Positions 46,006-54,299 of a stretch of DNA of 64,000 nt are shown one piece after another (position 1 is the stretch's first letter; every line of letters begins with the position of its first letter). Both the position numbers and the translations under genes were made by a program. The stretch spans positions 620,001-684,000 of the forward strand of contig NZ_JAGILA010000002.1 in assembly GCF_017874595.1 (NCBI RefSeq), written 5' to 3'. The DNA comes from Sinorhizobium kostiense. GTDB lineage: Bacteria > Pseudomonadota > Alphaproteobacteria > Rhizobiales > Rhizobiaceae. The notes beneath the pieces were generated by a model, which searched no databases, was not told the origin of the DNA, and saw nothing but the letters and a program-made list of their open reading frames with translations.

Positions 46006-47352
46006 TCAAGATCCGGCGAGCGTCATGCCTTCGATAGCAAAAGTAGGCGCGGCGATGCCGAACTTCCTGTCGATGTCGTCTGCAGGCGTCAGCGCCATGA
46101 ACATCTGCTTCAGATTGGAAGCGATCGTCACCTCGGAAACCGGGAAGGTAATCTCGCCGCTCTCGATCCAAAAGCCGGATGCGCCGCGGCTGTATTCGCC
46201 CGTCACCATGTTGACGCCCTGGCCGATCAACTCGGTGACGTAGAACCCGGTGCCGACGCTTCGGATCAGGTCGTCGCGGGAAATGTCGCCCGGCTCGAGG
46301 GCGAGATTGGTGGAGGCCGGGTTGACCGTAGGGCCGCCGCGGACACCACGCCCGTTCGTCCGAAGCCCGAGTTCCTTCGCCGCCGAGGTCGAGAGGAACC
46401 AGTGCTTGAGAACGCCATCCTCGACCATGGACAGTTTCGAGCCGGTTACCCCTTCACCATCGAAGGGGCGCGAGGAGGCGCCGCGCGGGATCAGCGGATC
46501 GTCGGTGACGGCAATGCCGGACTTCATGATCTGCTTGCCCATCATGTCGCGCAAGAAGCTCGTCTTGCGTGCGACCGAAGCCCCGTTGATGGCACCTGCA
46601 AGATGCCCGAGGAATCCGCGGGCGACACGAGGATCGTAGACGACGGTCACGTTCTTTTGGGTCGCGACCCGACGCGGGTTGAGCCGCGCGACTGCCCTTT
46701 CGCCGGCGACCTGGCCGATATTCTCGGGCGTGCGCAGCTCGTCCAAATAGAGCCGGCTGTCATAGTCATAGTCCCGCTCCATCTTTGTGCCTTCTCCGGC
46801 GATCGCACTGACGGACCGGCCGAAGCGCGTCGCCATATAGGAGCCGGAAAAACCATGAGAGGTGGCGAGCACCAGCCCGCCCATGCCGGCGCTGGCGCCG
46901 GCGCCACTTGAATTCGTGACTCCTGGCACTGACAGCGCTGCCGCTTCCGCGGCGAGCGCCGCCTCCGTCAGCGCCTCCGTCGAAACCTCACGGCCGTCGA
47001 ACAGGTCAAGGTCGGGATAGGATTTTGCCAGTCGATCGGGATCGGCAAGCGACGCATAAGGATCCTCAGGCGAGGCCTTCGCCATCGCGACCGCGCGCTC
47101 GGCCAGGAGCTGCAGGTCGAAGCCCGGATTTGCAGAGACGCTGGCCACACGCCGACCGACGAAGACCCTGAGGGAAAACTCGTCGCTTTCGGAGGACTCC
47201 GTCCCCTCCACCTTGCCGAGCCGCACGGAAACCGAGCGGGAACGCCCCCGAACGACCACGGCGTCGGCGGCATCGGCGCCCGCCTTCAGCGCGCGATCGA
47301 CAAGCTCGGCGGCGCGATCTTCGAGGAGGGCGGAATCGATCGTCTCAGACAT
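46006..47352 (-). CDS. pmbA: TldD/PmbA-family metalloprotease subunit
   Basis: 447-residue TldE/PmbA-type protein, partner of TldD in a heterodimeric protease that trims peptides such as microcins. GRSRSVSVRLGKVEGTESSE (about 35-54) and the C-terminal GASGFWIESGEITFPVSEVT (about 385-404) are family blocks. PmbA itself lacks the HExxxH metal site carried by TldD, and none is seen here. The tldD gene is not in the window. The start MSETIDSALL at 47352 is preferred; the frame is open 15 codons upstream. Confidence 0.92.
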   Translation of the reverse strand: MSETIDSALLEDRAAELVDRALKAGADAADAVVVRGRSRSVSVRLGKVEGTESSESDEFSLRVFVGRRVASVSANPGFDLQLLAERAVAMAKASPEDPYASLADPDRLAKSYPDLDLFDGREVSTEALTEAALAAEAAALSVPGVTNSSGAGASAGMGGLVLATSHGFSGSYMATRFGRSVSAIAGEGTKMERDYDYDSRLYLDELRTPENIGQVAGERAVARLNPRRVATQKNVTVVYDPRVARGFLGHLAGAINGASVARKTSFLRDMMGKQIMKSGIAVTDDPLIPRGASSRPFDGEGVTGSKLSMVEDGVLKHWFLSTSAAKELGLRTNGRGVRGGPTVNPASTNLALEPGDISRDDLIRSVGTGFYVTELIGQGVNMVTGEYSRGASGFWIESGEITFPVSEVTIASNLKQMFMALTPADDIDRKFGIAAPTFAIEGMTLAGS

Positions 47353-47497
47353 GATTAGACCTTTCATTCCTGTCCCATTTATTGTGCACTGAAGCATCCA
47401 TCAAGGGCATCGCCATGATTCCCGTCTCCGCATGGAAGTAATATCCAGCGAGATGCACCCTCAGGAAGGCGGCGGCCACCAGCATGAAAGCGTGAGC

Positions 47498-49354
47498 ATG
47501 GAAACGACACCGATCATTTACACCGAGGCGCTGATGCTGCTCGGCGGCGCGGTCCTCGCGGCTCCGCTTTTCAAGCGGCTTGGCCTTGGCACCATCCTCG
47601 GCTACCTCGCCGCCGGCATTGTGATCGGTCCGATCGCCCAAAGCATCACCGAGGGCGAAGAAATCCTGCATGTGGCCGAGCTGGGGATCGTCTTCCTGCT
47701 GTTCATCATCGGCTTGGAGCTGAAGCCGTCGCGGCTGTGGAAGATGCGCCGCGACATCTTTGGGCTCGGCACCGCGCAGGTGGTGTCCACCGGCCTCATC
47801 CTGTCACTGATTCTTACCTTCTTCGATCTTCTCGACTGGAGGGGGAGCATCATTACAGGCTTCGGCTTGGCGCTATCTTCGACGGCCTTCGCCATGCAAA
47901 TTCTCAACGAGAACAACGACGCGAATACGCGTTACGGTCAGCGCGCCTTCTCGATCCTACTCCTGCAGGACCTGGCAATCGTTCCGCTGCTCGCCTTGAT
48001 CCCGCTATTTGCGGCGCAGACCCCGGAGGCAACGACCACGCCGCTCGAAAACTTCGCGATCGCGATCGCAGCCATCACCGCCCTTTTCGTCGCGGGCCGC
48101 TATTTGCTCAACCCTCTTTTTCAGATCATCGCCCGCACGGGGGCCCGCGAGGTCATGATCGCCGCCGCCTTGCTCGTGGTGATGGGGGCCGCGACGATGA
48201 TCCAACTCGCCGGCCTTTCGATGGCAATGGGCGCATTTCTTGCCGGCGTGCTGCTGGCGGAATCCTCCTACCGGCACGAGCTCGAAGCGGATGTCGAGCC
48301 GTTTCGCGGTATCCTGCAGGCGCTTTTCTTCATGGCGGTCGGCCTGTCGCTGCAGCTGGGGGTGGTCGCAGCGAACTATCTTCTGATTCTCATCGCCGTC
48401 CCGGTGCTAATGGCGGTAAAAAGCCTTGTCCTCTACGGCCTCTGCCGGGCAACGGGTTCCGCCCACAACGACGCGGTACGGATCGCGTTGCTCCTGCCGC
48501 AGGGCGGTGAATTCGGCTTCGTGCTCTTCACCGCCGCGGCCGCCGCAGGCATATTCTCGCAGGGCGTTGCGTCCCTGCTCGTCGCAATCGTCACGTTGTC
48601 CATGGCGCTGACGCCCGTTGCCGCGCTCATGGCAAAGCGTCTCATGCGCGATCAGGACGACATCGAAGACGAGCTGGAAGAGGATTTCGAGGGCGCCGGC
48701 GCTGACGTGCTGATGATCGGCTTTTCCCGCTTTGCCCAGATTGCCGCGCAAATACTGCTCGCAGGCGGACGCGACGTCACGATCATCGATCATTCCGCCG
48801 CGCGTGTGCGCCAGGCGGCGACCTTCGGCTTCCGGATCTATTTCGGCGACGGCACGCGGCTAGACGTGCTGAGGGCTGCCGGAATCGAGAAGGCGAAAAT
48901 CGTCGCCGTTTGCACGCAAAAGAAGGAGGTCACGGATCAGATCATAAGCCTCGTTCAGGCCGAATATCCAAATGCACGCCTCTTCGCCCGCTCCTATGAC
49001 CGCCTGCATACGCTGGAACTGCGCGGTAAGGGCGTCGAATACGAGCTGCGCGAGACCTTCGAATCGGGCCTGCTCTTCGGCCGCAAGACGCTCGAGGCGC
49101 TGGGGGTCGGCGGCGAGGAGGCGATCGGCATCATGGACGACATCCGCCGCCGCGACGAGGCGCGGCTGGTCCTGCAGGAAGCCGAGGGTATCACCGCCGG
49201 CCGCCATATGCTGCATTCGAAACCGGTGCGGCCCGAGCCTCTGGTCAAGCCGAAGCGGGACGTGAATCACACCGCTGAAACGGAAGAACGGATACTGTCC
49301 CGGCTTCCAGCCGATGGCGACCGCCCGGGCGAAGCGCTGGCGAAAGCGGATTGA
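47498..49354 (+). CDS. CPA2-family cation:proton antiporter (KefB/KefC-like)
   Basis: 618-residue membrane antiporter. About twelve membrane helices cover residues 5-385, with LPQGGEFGFVLFTAAAAAG near 345 and LALSSTAFAMQIL near 130. A Rossmann-type TrkA-N domain follows (about 405-520), but its nucleotide loop reads IGFSRFAQI instead of the usual GFGRxGQ, so NAD binding is uncertain. A charged tail ends the protein. It probably exports potassium or sodium. The frame extends 22 codons upstream; METTPIIYTE at 47498 is the likely start. Confidence 0.88.
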   Translation: METTPIIYTEALMLLGGAVLAAPLFKRLGLGTILGYLAAGIVIGPIAQSITEGEEILHVAELGIVFLLFIIGLELKPSRLWKMRRDIFGLGTAQVVSTGLILSLILTFFDLLDWRGSIITGFGLALSSTAFAMQILNENNDANTRYGQRAFSILLLQDLAIVPLLALIPLFAAQTPEATTTPLENFAIAIAAITALFVAGRYLLNPLFQIIARTGAREVMIAAALLVVMGAATMIQLAGLSMAMGAFLAGVLLAESSYRHELEADVEPFRGILQALFFMAVGLSLQLGVVAANYLLILIAVPVLMAVKSLVLYGLCRATGSAHNDAVRIALLLPQGGEFGFVLFTAAAAAGIFSQGVASLLVAIVTLSMALTPVAALMAKRLMRDQDDIEDELEEDFEGAGADVLMIGFSRFAQIAAQILLAGGRDVTIIDHSAARVRQAATFGFRIYFGDGTRLDVLRAAGIEKAKIVAVCTQKKEVTDQIISLVQAEYPNARLFARSYDRLHTLELRGKGVEYELRETFESGLLFGRKTLEALGVGGEEAIGIMDDIRRRDEARLVLQEAEGITAGRHMLHSKPVRPEPLVKPKRDVNHTAETEERILSRLPADGDRPGEALAKAD

Positions 49355-49393
49355 ACCTCTTCTGCGGCCGCCAGGTCCATCAGCTCTTTAGCG

Positions 49394-50278
49394 TCAGTTG
49401 CCCGCCTGCCAGTGACGGATGCGGTCGCAAAGGGCCTGCTTCATCTGTTCCTTGGCAGACGCCGTGGCAGCCAACAGTTCCTGTGCCCGAAGGAAATCGA
49501 GCACGCGAAAACGGCCGACGTCGGGGCGCAAGAGAAGGTCGGGCGCACCGGCCTTCATCTTCATGGCGATAATCGACTGCATCATCAGCTGACTCGCGCC
49601 AAACAGGCTGTCTATGCGGCTCGGGATGGTCTTGCCGTCGCCGTCCGGTCCACCGACGACATCGACGGCAATCACGATGTCGGCTGCTCCCCGCAATTGG
49701 TCGAAAGGAATGGGATTGTAGATGCCGCCGTCTATCATCACCCGGCCGTCGATCTTCACCGGCATGAACACCGCCGGCAGGGCGCAGGACGCAGCCAGCG
49801 CCTTTCGCAAGTCGCCGCTGTCACAGACCCGCTCCGTCTGCCCGTAGTAATCCGTGACCATAACCTTCAGCGGGATCTCAAGATCGGAAAAGCGGGCCGG
49901 GATTGCCTCCGGCAAGAATGCCTTCAGTACCTTCTCGATGTTGAGTTGTCCGAAGCGTATTCCGCCGGCCATGGCCTCCGCGAGGCTGCTCGGCCTCAAC
50001 TGCCACAGCCGGTTCAGCACTTCGCCGCGATGGCCGACGGTCGAAAGCGCGTAATTTCGGATTTCCAGACCGGTCATGCCGGCGGCCATGCCAGCCCCCA
50101 TCAGCGCGCCGATTGACGAACCGGCAATTGCAACCGGCCGAATGCCCAATTCGTTGAGCGCCTCGATGACATGGATGTGAGCGATACCGCGAGCACCGCC
50201 ACCGCCTAGGGCGAGCGCCACCGTCGGCTCACCTTTCCTGGTCGGTGATTTTGATCGTGTGGATGCGTCCTGCTCCAT
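49394..50278 (-). CDS. Patatin-like phospholipase
   Basis: 294-residue patatin-like acyl hydrolase. The oxyanion loop is LALGGGGARGIAHIHVIEAL (about residues 22-41), the nucleophile Ser is in AGSSIGALMG (about 53), and the Asp of the Ser-Asp dyad is in MIDGGIYNPIPF (about 177). Length fits the RssA-type cytoplasmic branch. It lies downstream of rsmD on the same strand. Confidence 0.9.
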   Translation of the reverse strand: MEQDASTRSKSPTRKGEPTVALALGGGGARGIAHIHVIEALNELGIRPVAIAGSSIGALMGAGMAAGMTGLEIRNYALSTVGHRGEVLNRLWQLRPSSLAEAMAGGIRFGQLNIEKVLKAFLPEAIPARFSDLEIPLKVMVTDYYGQTERVCDSGDLRKALAASCALPAVFMPVKIDGRVMIDGGIYNPIPFDQLRGAADIVIAVDVVGGPDGDGKTIPSRIDSLFGASQLMMQSIIAMKMKAGAPDLLLRPDVGRFRVLDFLRAQELLAATASAKEQMKQALCDRIRHWQAGN

Positions 50279-50326
50279 AAGGCATCCCCGTTCCCGCAGG
50301 TCTATCGAATTACACTCCAGGGTAAA

Positions 50327-50887
50327 TCAGTCAGTCAGAAATCGGTAGAAATGCATCCGCGTGTCACCAAAAGTGCGGACATCCAGGGGATCGAAGGCCA
50401 CGGATAAGCTCGGTTCCACATCCGCACGCTCTTCCAACACCACCAAGGCGCCGCGCACGAGCCACCCGCCGGCGGCGGCCGCCTTCAGCGCTCGTTCTCC
50501 GAGGCCCTTGGCATAGGGGGGGTCGACGAAAACCAGGTGGAAAGGTTCGATCGTCCCGATCGGTCCGAGATCTGTCGCATCGCGCCGAAAGATCTTGGCG
50601 CGTCCTTGCAGCCCAAGCGCTTCGATATTGACGCGAAGCAGCCCGCGACCCTCGACCCCCTGCTCGACGAAGAGTGCCTGGCGGCAGCCGCGCGACAACG
50701 CTTCAAGCCCGACTGCGCCGGTGCCGGCGAAAAGGTCAAGGACCCGCGTGCCGTCGAGCGCCTCGGGATAGCTGTGGCTCAGTATATTGAACAGGCTCTC
50801 GCGCGTCCGGTCGGTGGTGGGCCGGATATCGTTGGACTTGGGCGTGGCGAGGGTACGACCACGAAATTCACCGCCGACGATGCGCAC
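50327..50887 (-). CDS. rsmD: 16S rRNA (guanine(966)-N2)-methyltransferase
   Basis: 186-residue class I methyltransferase that modifies G966 of 16S rRNA. The amino-terminal RIVGGEFRGRTLATP and TTDRTRESLFNIL are typical of RsmD; the SAM motif is VLDLFAGTGAVGLEALSRG (about 48-66), and the catalytic motif is VFVDPPYAKG (about 118). It follows the RluB-type gene by six bases, so both rRNA modification genes are cotranscribed. Confidence 0.94.
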   Translation of the reverse strand: MRIVGGEFRGRTLATPKSNDIRPTTDRTRESLFNILSHSYPEALDGTRVLDLFAGTGAVGLEALSRGCRQALFVEQGVEGRGLLRVNIEALGLQGRAKIFRRDATDLGPIGTIEPFHLVFVDPPYAKGLGERALKAAAAGGWLVRGALVVLEERADVEPSLSVAFDPLDVRTFGDTRMHFYRFLTD

Positions 50888-50893
50888 GGCCGA

Positions 50894-52525
50894 TTACTTT
50901 CCCTTGTCGCGCGGCTTGCCGCCGCCGGGACGGCCGCCCGGCTTGCCGCCAGGCTTGCCTCCGCTCGGCTTACCTCCACCCGTTTTGCCGCCGCGAGGGC
51001 CCGAAGAGCGCGGCACTGAGGACTTCGTTGCCGATGGCTTGCTACCGGCAGGCTTGGCGCGCGGACGATCACCGGAGCGAGGCTCGTCCGCGCGGCGCTG
51101 CGGGCGCCCGCCCCGCGACTGCTCACCTAAGTCGCGACGCGGCGGCCGTTCGCCGTGGTCGCGCGATTTCCGCTCCGTACCCTCGGCAGAGCGGCGGCGG
51201 TCGAAACCGCCAGCGGTTGCCTCGCCCTTTCGGCGCGCGGCCTTGTCCGCGCGGCCCTTCGCGGCCGAGTCGTGACCGCCCAATGCCTTAGCAGAGGCGC
51301 CGGTCTTGGCACGGCCGGTGCGCTTCGGCTCCAGATTCTTGTTCCCAGGCTTGGATTCCGCGTCCTCCTGCGGGTTGGGCTTCTTGGCGGCAACCGGACG
51401 GGCGCCCGGCGCCATCCACACATTCGCCGCGCGACTGCGGCGCAGCGTCGGGCGGACCGGGCGGTCCTCGGACCTGCCGGGTCCACGCTCGCTGCGCTCA
51501 CGCGAGCTGCTTTCGGCGCGACGCGTATCGAGGCGCGCCAGCGCGCGTTCCCTCTTGTCCTCCTTGCGGGCCTTGCCGCGGCCGGGCTGGTCGTCAGCCG
51601 TTTCCTCGTGGCGATCCTCCGCTTCACGTGCGGCCGGCTGCTCGTTATAGAGCGGCGCCTCGAAATTCGCCTTCGCTTCTTCGATCAGCCTCGGCCCAAG
51701 CTGTTCTCTGAGCGTCCGACCACGAATTTCCTGCACCTCTCCCTCCGGCAGATCGCCGAGCTGGAACGGGCCATAGGAAATGCGGATCAGTCGATTCACG
51801 TCGAGACCGAGCGCGCCGAGCACGTTCTTGATTTCGCGGTTCTTTCCTTCGCGCAGGCCCATGGTGATCCATACGTTCGACCCCTGGACCCGGTCGAGCG
51901 TCGCATCGATCGCGCCGTAGAGCACGCCGTCCACGGCAATACCCTCCCTCAGCCGGTCGAGCGCGGCTTGGTCGATCTCGCCATGCGCGCGGACGCGATA
52001 GCGGCGAAGCCAGCCGGTCGAGGGCAACTCGAGCACACGGGCGAGCCCACCATCATTCGTCAAGAGCAGCAGGCCCTCGGTGTTTATGTCGAGACGGCCC
52101 ACCGAAAGCACGCGCGGCAAGTCCTCCGGCAGGTTGTCGAAGACCGTCGGCCGACCTTCGGGATCGGCATTGGTCGTCACCAGACCGGGCGGCTTGTGAT
52201 AGAGCCAAAGACGGGTGCGTTCGATGCCGCGGATCGGCCGACCATCGACCTCTATCCTGTCGGCAAGGGTCGCGTTGACGACGGGTGTCTCGAGCACCAC
52301 GCCGTTCAACTTCACGCGCCCTTCCATGATCATCCGCTCGACATCCCGCCGAGAGGCGACGCCGGCGCGTGCCAGCAGCTTCGAGATGCGTTGCGGCTCG
52401 TCCGCGTTGAAGGCTGCCGCTGCGACGCCGTGCTTTGCGGCGCCGGGCTTCTTGCCCCCGGAAGAAGATTTGCCGTCGCGGCCTTTTGGCTTGCCCGGCC
52501 TTATGGGCTTGTCTTTGGATGTCAT
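50894..52525 (-). CDS. rluB: RluB-type rRNA pseudouridine synthase with long basic tail
   Basis: 543-residue pseudouridine synthase of the RsuA/RluB family. A Lys/Gly-rich leader (1-40) precedes the S4 RNA-binding domain (about 43-90, RISKLLARAGVASRRDVERM). The catalytic Asp is in VGRLDINTEGLLLLTND (about 142). After residue 285 the protein runs into a Lys/Arg/Gly/Ser-rich low-complexity tail of about 250 residues with KPGGKPGG-type repeats near the end, much longer than in E. coli RluB. The position (2605) modified cannot be proven. Upstream of rsmD. Confidence 0.9.
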   Translation of the reverse strand: MTSKDKPIRPGKPKGRDGKSSSGGKKPGAAKHGVAAAAFNADEPQRISKLLARAGVASRRDVERMIMEGRVKLNGVVLETPVVNATLADRIEVDGRPIRGIERTRLWLYHKPPGLVTTNADPEGRPTVFDNLPEDLPRVLSVGRLDINTEGLLLLTNDGGLARVLELPSTGWLRRYRVRAHGEIDQAALDRLREGIAVDGVLYGAIDATLDRVQGSNVWITMGLREGKNREIKNVLGALGLDVNRLIRISYGPFQLGDLPEGEVQEIRGRTLREQLGPRLIEEAKANFEAPLYNEQPAAREAEDRHEETADDQPGRGKARKEDKRERALARLDTRRAESSSRERSERGPGRSEDRPVRPTLRRSRAANVWMAPGARPVAAKKPNPQEDAESKPGNKNLEPKRTGRAKTGASAKALGGHDSAAKGRADKAARRKGEATAGGFDRRRSAEGTERKSRDHGERPPRRDLGEQSRGGRPQRRADEPRSGDRPRAKPAGSKPSATKSSVPRSSGPRGGKTGGGKPSGGKPGGKPGGRPGGGKPRDKGK

Positions 52526-52613
52526 TTCTATTGCCTGCCTTTTGCGGCTGTCCTATCAGGTCGAAGGCCCAGGGTTAAGAGAAATTTGGGTTAAGAGAGA
52601 TTATGGGCAGGTG

Positions 52614-53063
52614 ATGGCGGAAACGGCAGCCTTCATGGATGCGGCACTCGCGGAGGCACGCAAAGCGGGTGCGCGCGGGGAAGTGCCGATCGGCGCCGTC
52701 GTCGTGCTCAATGGCGAGATGATTGCCGCTGCGGGGAACCGCACCCGTGAACTCCACGACGTCACTGCCCATGCGGAGATTATCGCGATTCGCCAGGCGG
52801 CCGCCGCTGTCGGCGACGAGCGACTTTCGGGAGCTGATCTCTACGTGACGCTGGAACCCTGCACCATGTGCGCGGCGGCCATCTCCTTCGCCCGCATACG
52901 CCGCCTCTATTACGGCGCCGAGGACCCGAAAGGCGGTGCGGTCGAGAATGGCGTCCGGTTCTATACCTCGCCGACCTGCCACCATGTGCCGGATGTCTAT
53001 TCCGGACTCGCCGAGCGAGAGGCCGCCGATATTCTGCGGGACTTCTTCGCTGCCCGGCGTTGA
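52614..53063 (+). CDS. tadA: tRNA-specific adenosine deaminase
   Basis: 149-residue deaminase that converts A34 to inosine in tRNA-Arg. The zinc site is HAEIIAIRQA (His and catalytic Glu, about residues 53-62) and PCTMCAAAI (two Cys, about 83-91). The frame continues far upstream across the divergent RluB gene; the ATG at 52614 gives the family length. Confidence 0.94.
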   Translation: MAETAAFMDAALAEARKAGARGEVPIGAVVVLNGEMIAAAGNRTRELHDVTAHAEIIAIRQAAAAVGDERLSGADLYVTLEPCTMCAAAISFARIRRLYYGAEDPKGGAVENGVRFYTSPTCHHVPDVYSGLAEREAADILRDFFAARR

Positions 53064-53066
53064 CGT

Positions 53067-53543
53067 TCAATCAGCAGCCAGAGCTTCCAGTTCTTTCCCC
53101 GTAAGCCGGTAGCGCGTCCATTCCGACAGCGGTTCGGCACCGACCGCCTCATAGACCCGGATGGCCGGCTCGTTCCAGTCGAGAACGCTCCATTCGAAAC
53201 GGCCGCAACCCTCGGCGAGCGCGATCCGCGCCAAATGCTTCAGGAGCATTTTTCCCGCACCCGAACCGCGAAACTCGGGTGAAACGTAGAGGTCCTCGAG
53301 ATAGAGACCCTTGCGTGCCTGCCAGGTGGAATAGTTGTAGAACCAAATGGCAAAGCCAGCGGGCTCGCCATCGATCTCGCAGATGACGGCCCTCGTGACC
53401 GCCCCGGGACCGAAAAGCGATTCTTGAAGAAGCTCTACGGTCGCCTCGACCTCGTGCTCCGCCTTTTCATAGATAGCGAGTTCCGTGATGAAACGCAGGA
53501 TCGTCGCCGCATCGGCAGGAACGGCGTCGCGAATGCTGATCAT
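53067..53543 (-). CDS. GNAT-family N-acetyltransferase
   Basis: 158-residue GNAT acetyltransferase resembling spermidine/diamine acetyltransferases. It opens ISIRDAVPADAATILRFI; the acetyl-CoA loop is EFRGSGAGKMLLKHLARIA (Q/RxxGxG/A, about 93-112), with LYLEDLYV before it and DWNEPAIRVYEAVGAEP after it (about 122). The substrate is unknown. It is convergent with tadA, three bases apart. Confidence 0.88.
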   Translation of the reverse strand: MISIRDAVPADAATILRFITELAIYEKAEHEVEATVELLQESLFGPGAVTRAVICEIDGEPAGFAIWFYNYSTWQARKGLYLEDLYVSPEFRGSGAGKMLLKHLARIALAEGCGRFEWSVLDWNEPAIRVYEAVGAEPLSEWTRYRLTGKELEALAAD

Positions 53544-53546
53544 GAC

Positions 53547-54167
53547 TTAGAATGGCCAGTACCATTTGCTGCCGCTGTTGGCGATCTGCGCGTCCTTCCT
53601 GCGCCTGCGCTCCTTGTCCTTTTCCGGCTCGCCGAGATCCATCTCGGCACCTTCCGGCAAGCGGCGGTATTCGAGCGGCGGGTCGCTCAGGTAGCGGCGT
53701 TTGTCGGAATAGGCGCCCTGTTCGATCTTGCGGGCCTCGCGATAGGCCTGCTGCTGCTCCTTGGCGGAAAGCCGGCGGCCGTTGGCACTCGCCTTGGCCA
53801 GCGGCGAAACATAGTTGGGATTGTTCTTGTTGGCGTCGGCCTCTTCCCGCAAGCGTTCGCGCGCTTCCTCGGGAGACTCGATCCAGTCCGGATTGTTTTC
53901 GCGGCTTGCGAGCGACTGCTGCGGCTGGATCAATGCAGCCTGCTGCTCCTTCGGCGGCAGCACCAACGCCGGACGCGGCTGATACTTGACCGGGTCCCGT
54001 TTCGGCGGAGCCAGGCTAACGGCGCTGCCGAGATCATCGAGCAGCTGTTCGCCTGCCGTTTTGTCCGTGCCGTAGGTCGGACCGCCGACGCAGCCCGAGA
54101 CAACAAGGCTGCCTGCCACGACCGCGGCAATGCCGGCAAACAATCGCAACTCTCGCGTCATTCCCAT
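53547..54167 (-). CDS. Predicted lipoprotein of unknown function
   Basis: 206-residue protein with a lipoprotein signal: a hydrophobic amino terminus and lipobox SLVVSGC (Cys about residue 26). The rest is hydrophilic, rich in Arg, Glu, Gln and Pro, and probably extended or helical (EEARERLREEADANKNNPNY), ending GSKWYWPF. I recognise no domain. The start at 54167 follows GGAAGGAATCTC. It lies between ileS and the GNAT gene. Confidence 0.8.
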   Translation of the reverse strand: MGMTRELRLFAGIAAVVAGSLVVSGCVGGPTYGTDKTAGEQLLDDLGSAVSLAPPKRDPVKYQPRPALVLPPKEQQAALIQPQQSLASRENNPDWIESPEEARERLREEADANKNNPNYVSPLAKASANGRRLSAKEQQQAYREARKIEQGAYSDKRRYLSDPPLEYRRLPEGAEMDLGEPEKDKERRRRKDAQIANSGSKWYWPF

Positions 54168-54299
54168 GAGATTCCTTCCAGCCAGCCCCACCGCACCCCT
54201 CGCGGTCATTCAAGCGCCCCTTGGCGGAAAAATCCGCCAAATTTCGGGCAGGTTGTACCGGATGAACGGCTCAAGCGCAATTCATCCGGTAAACATCGG

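Noticed and set aside
51155..52594. 479-codon plus-strand frame
   Set aside because: Antisense to the pseudouridine synthase gene; arises from its repetitive GC-rich sequence.
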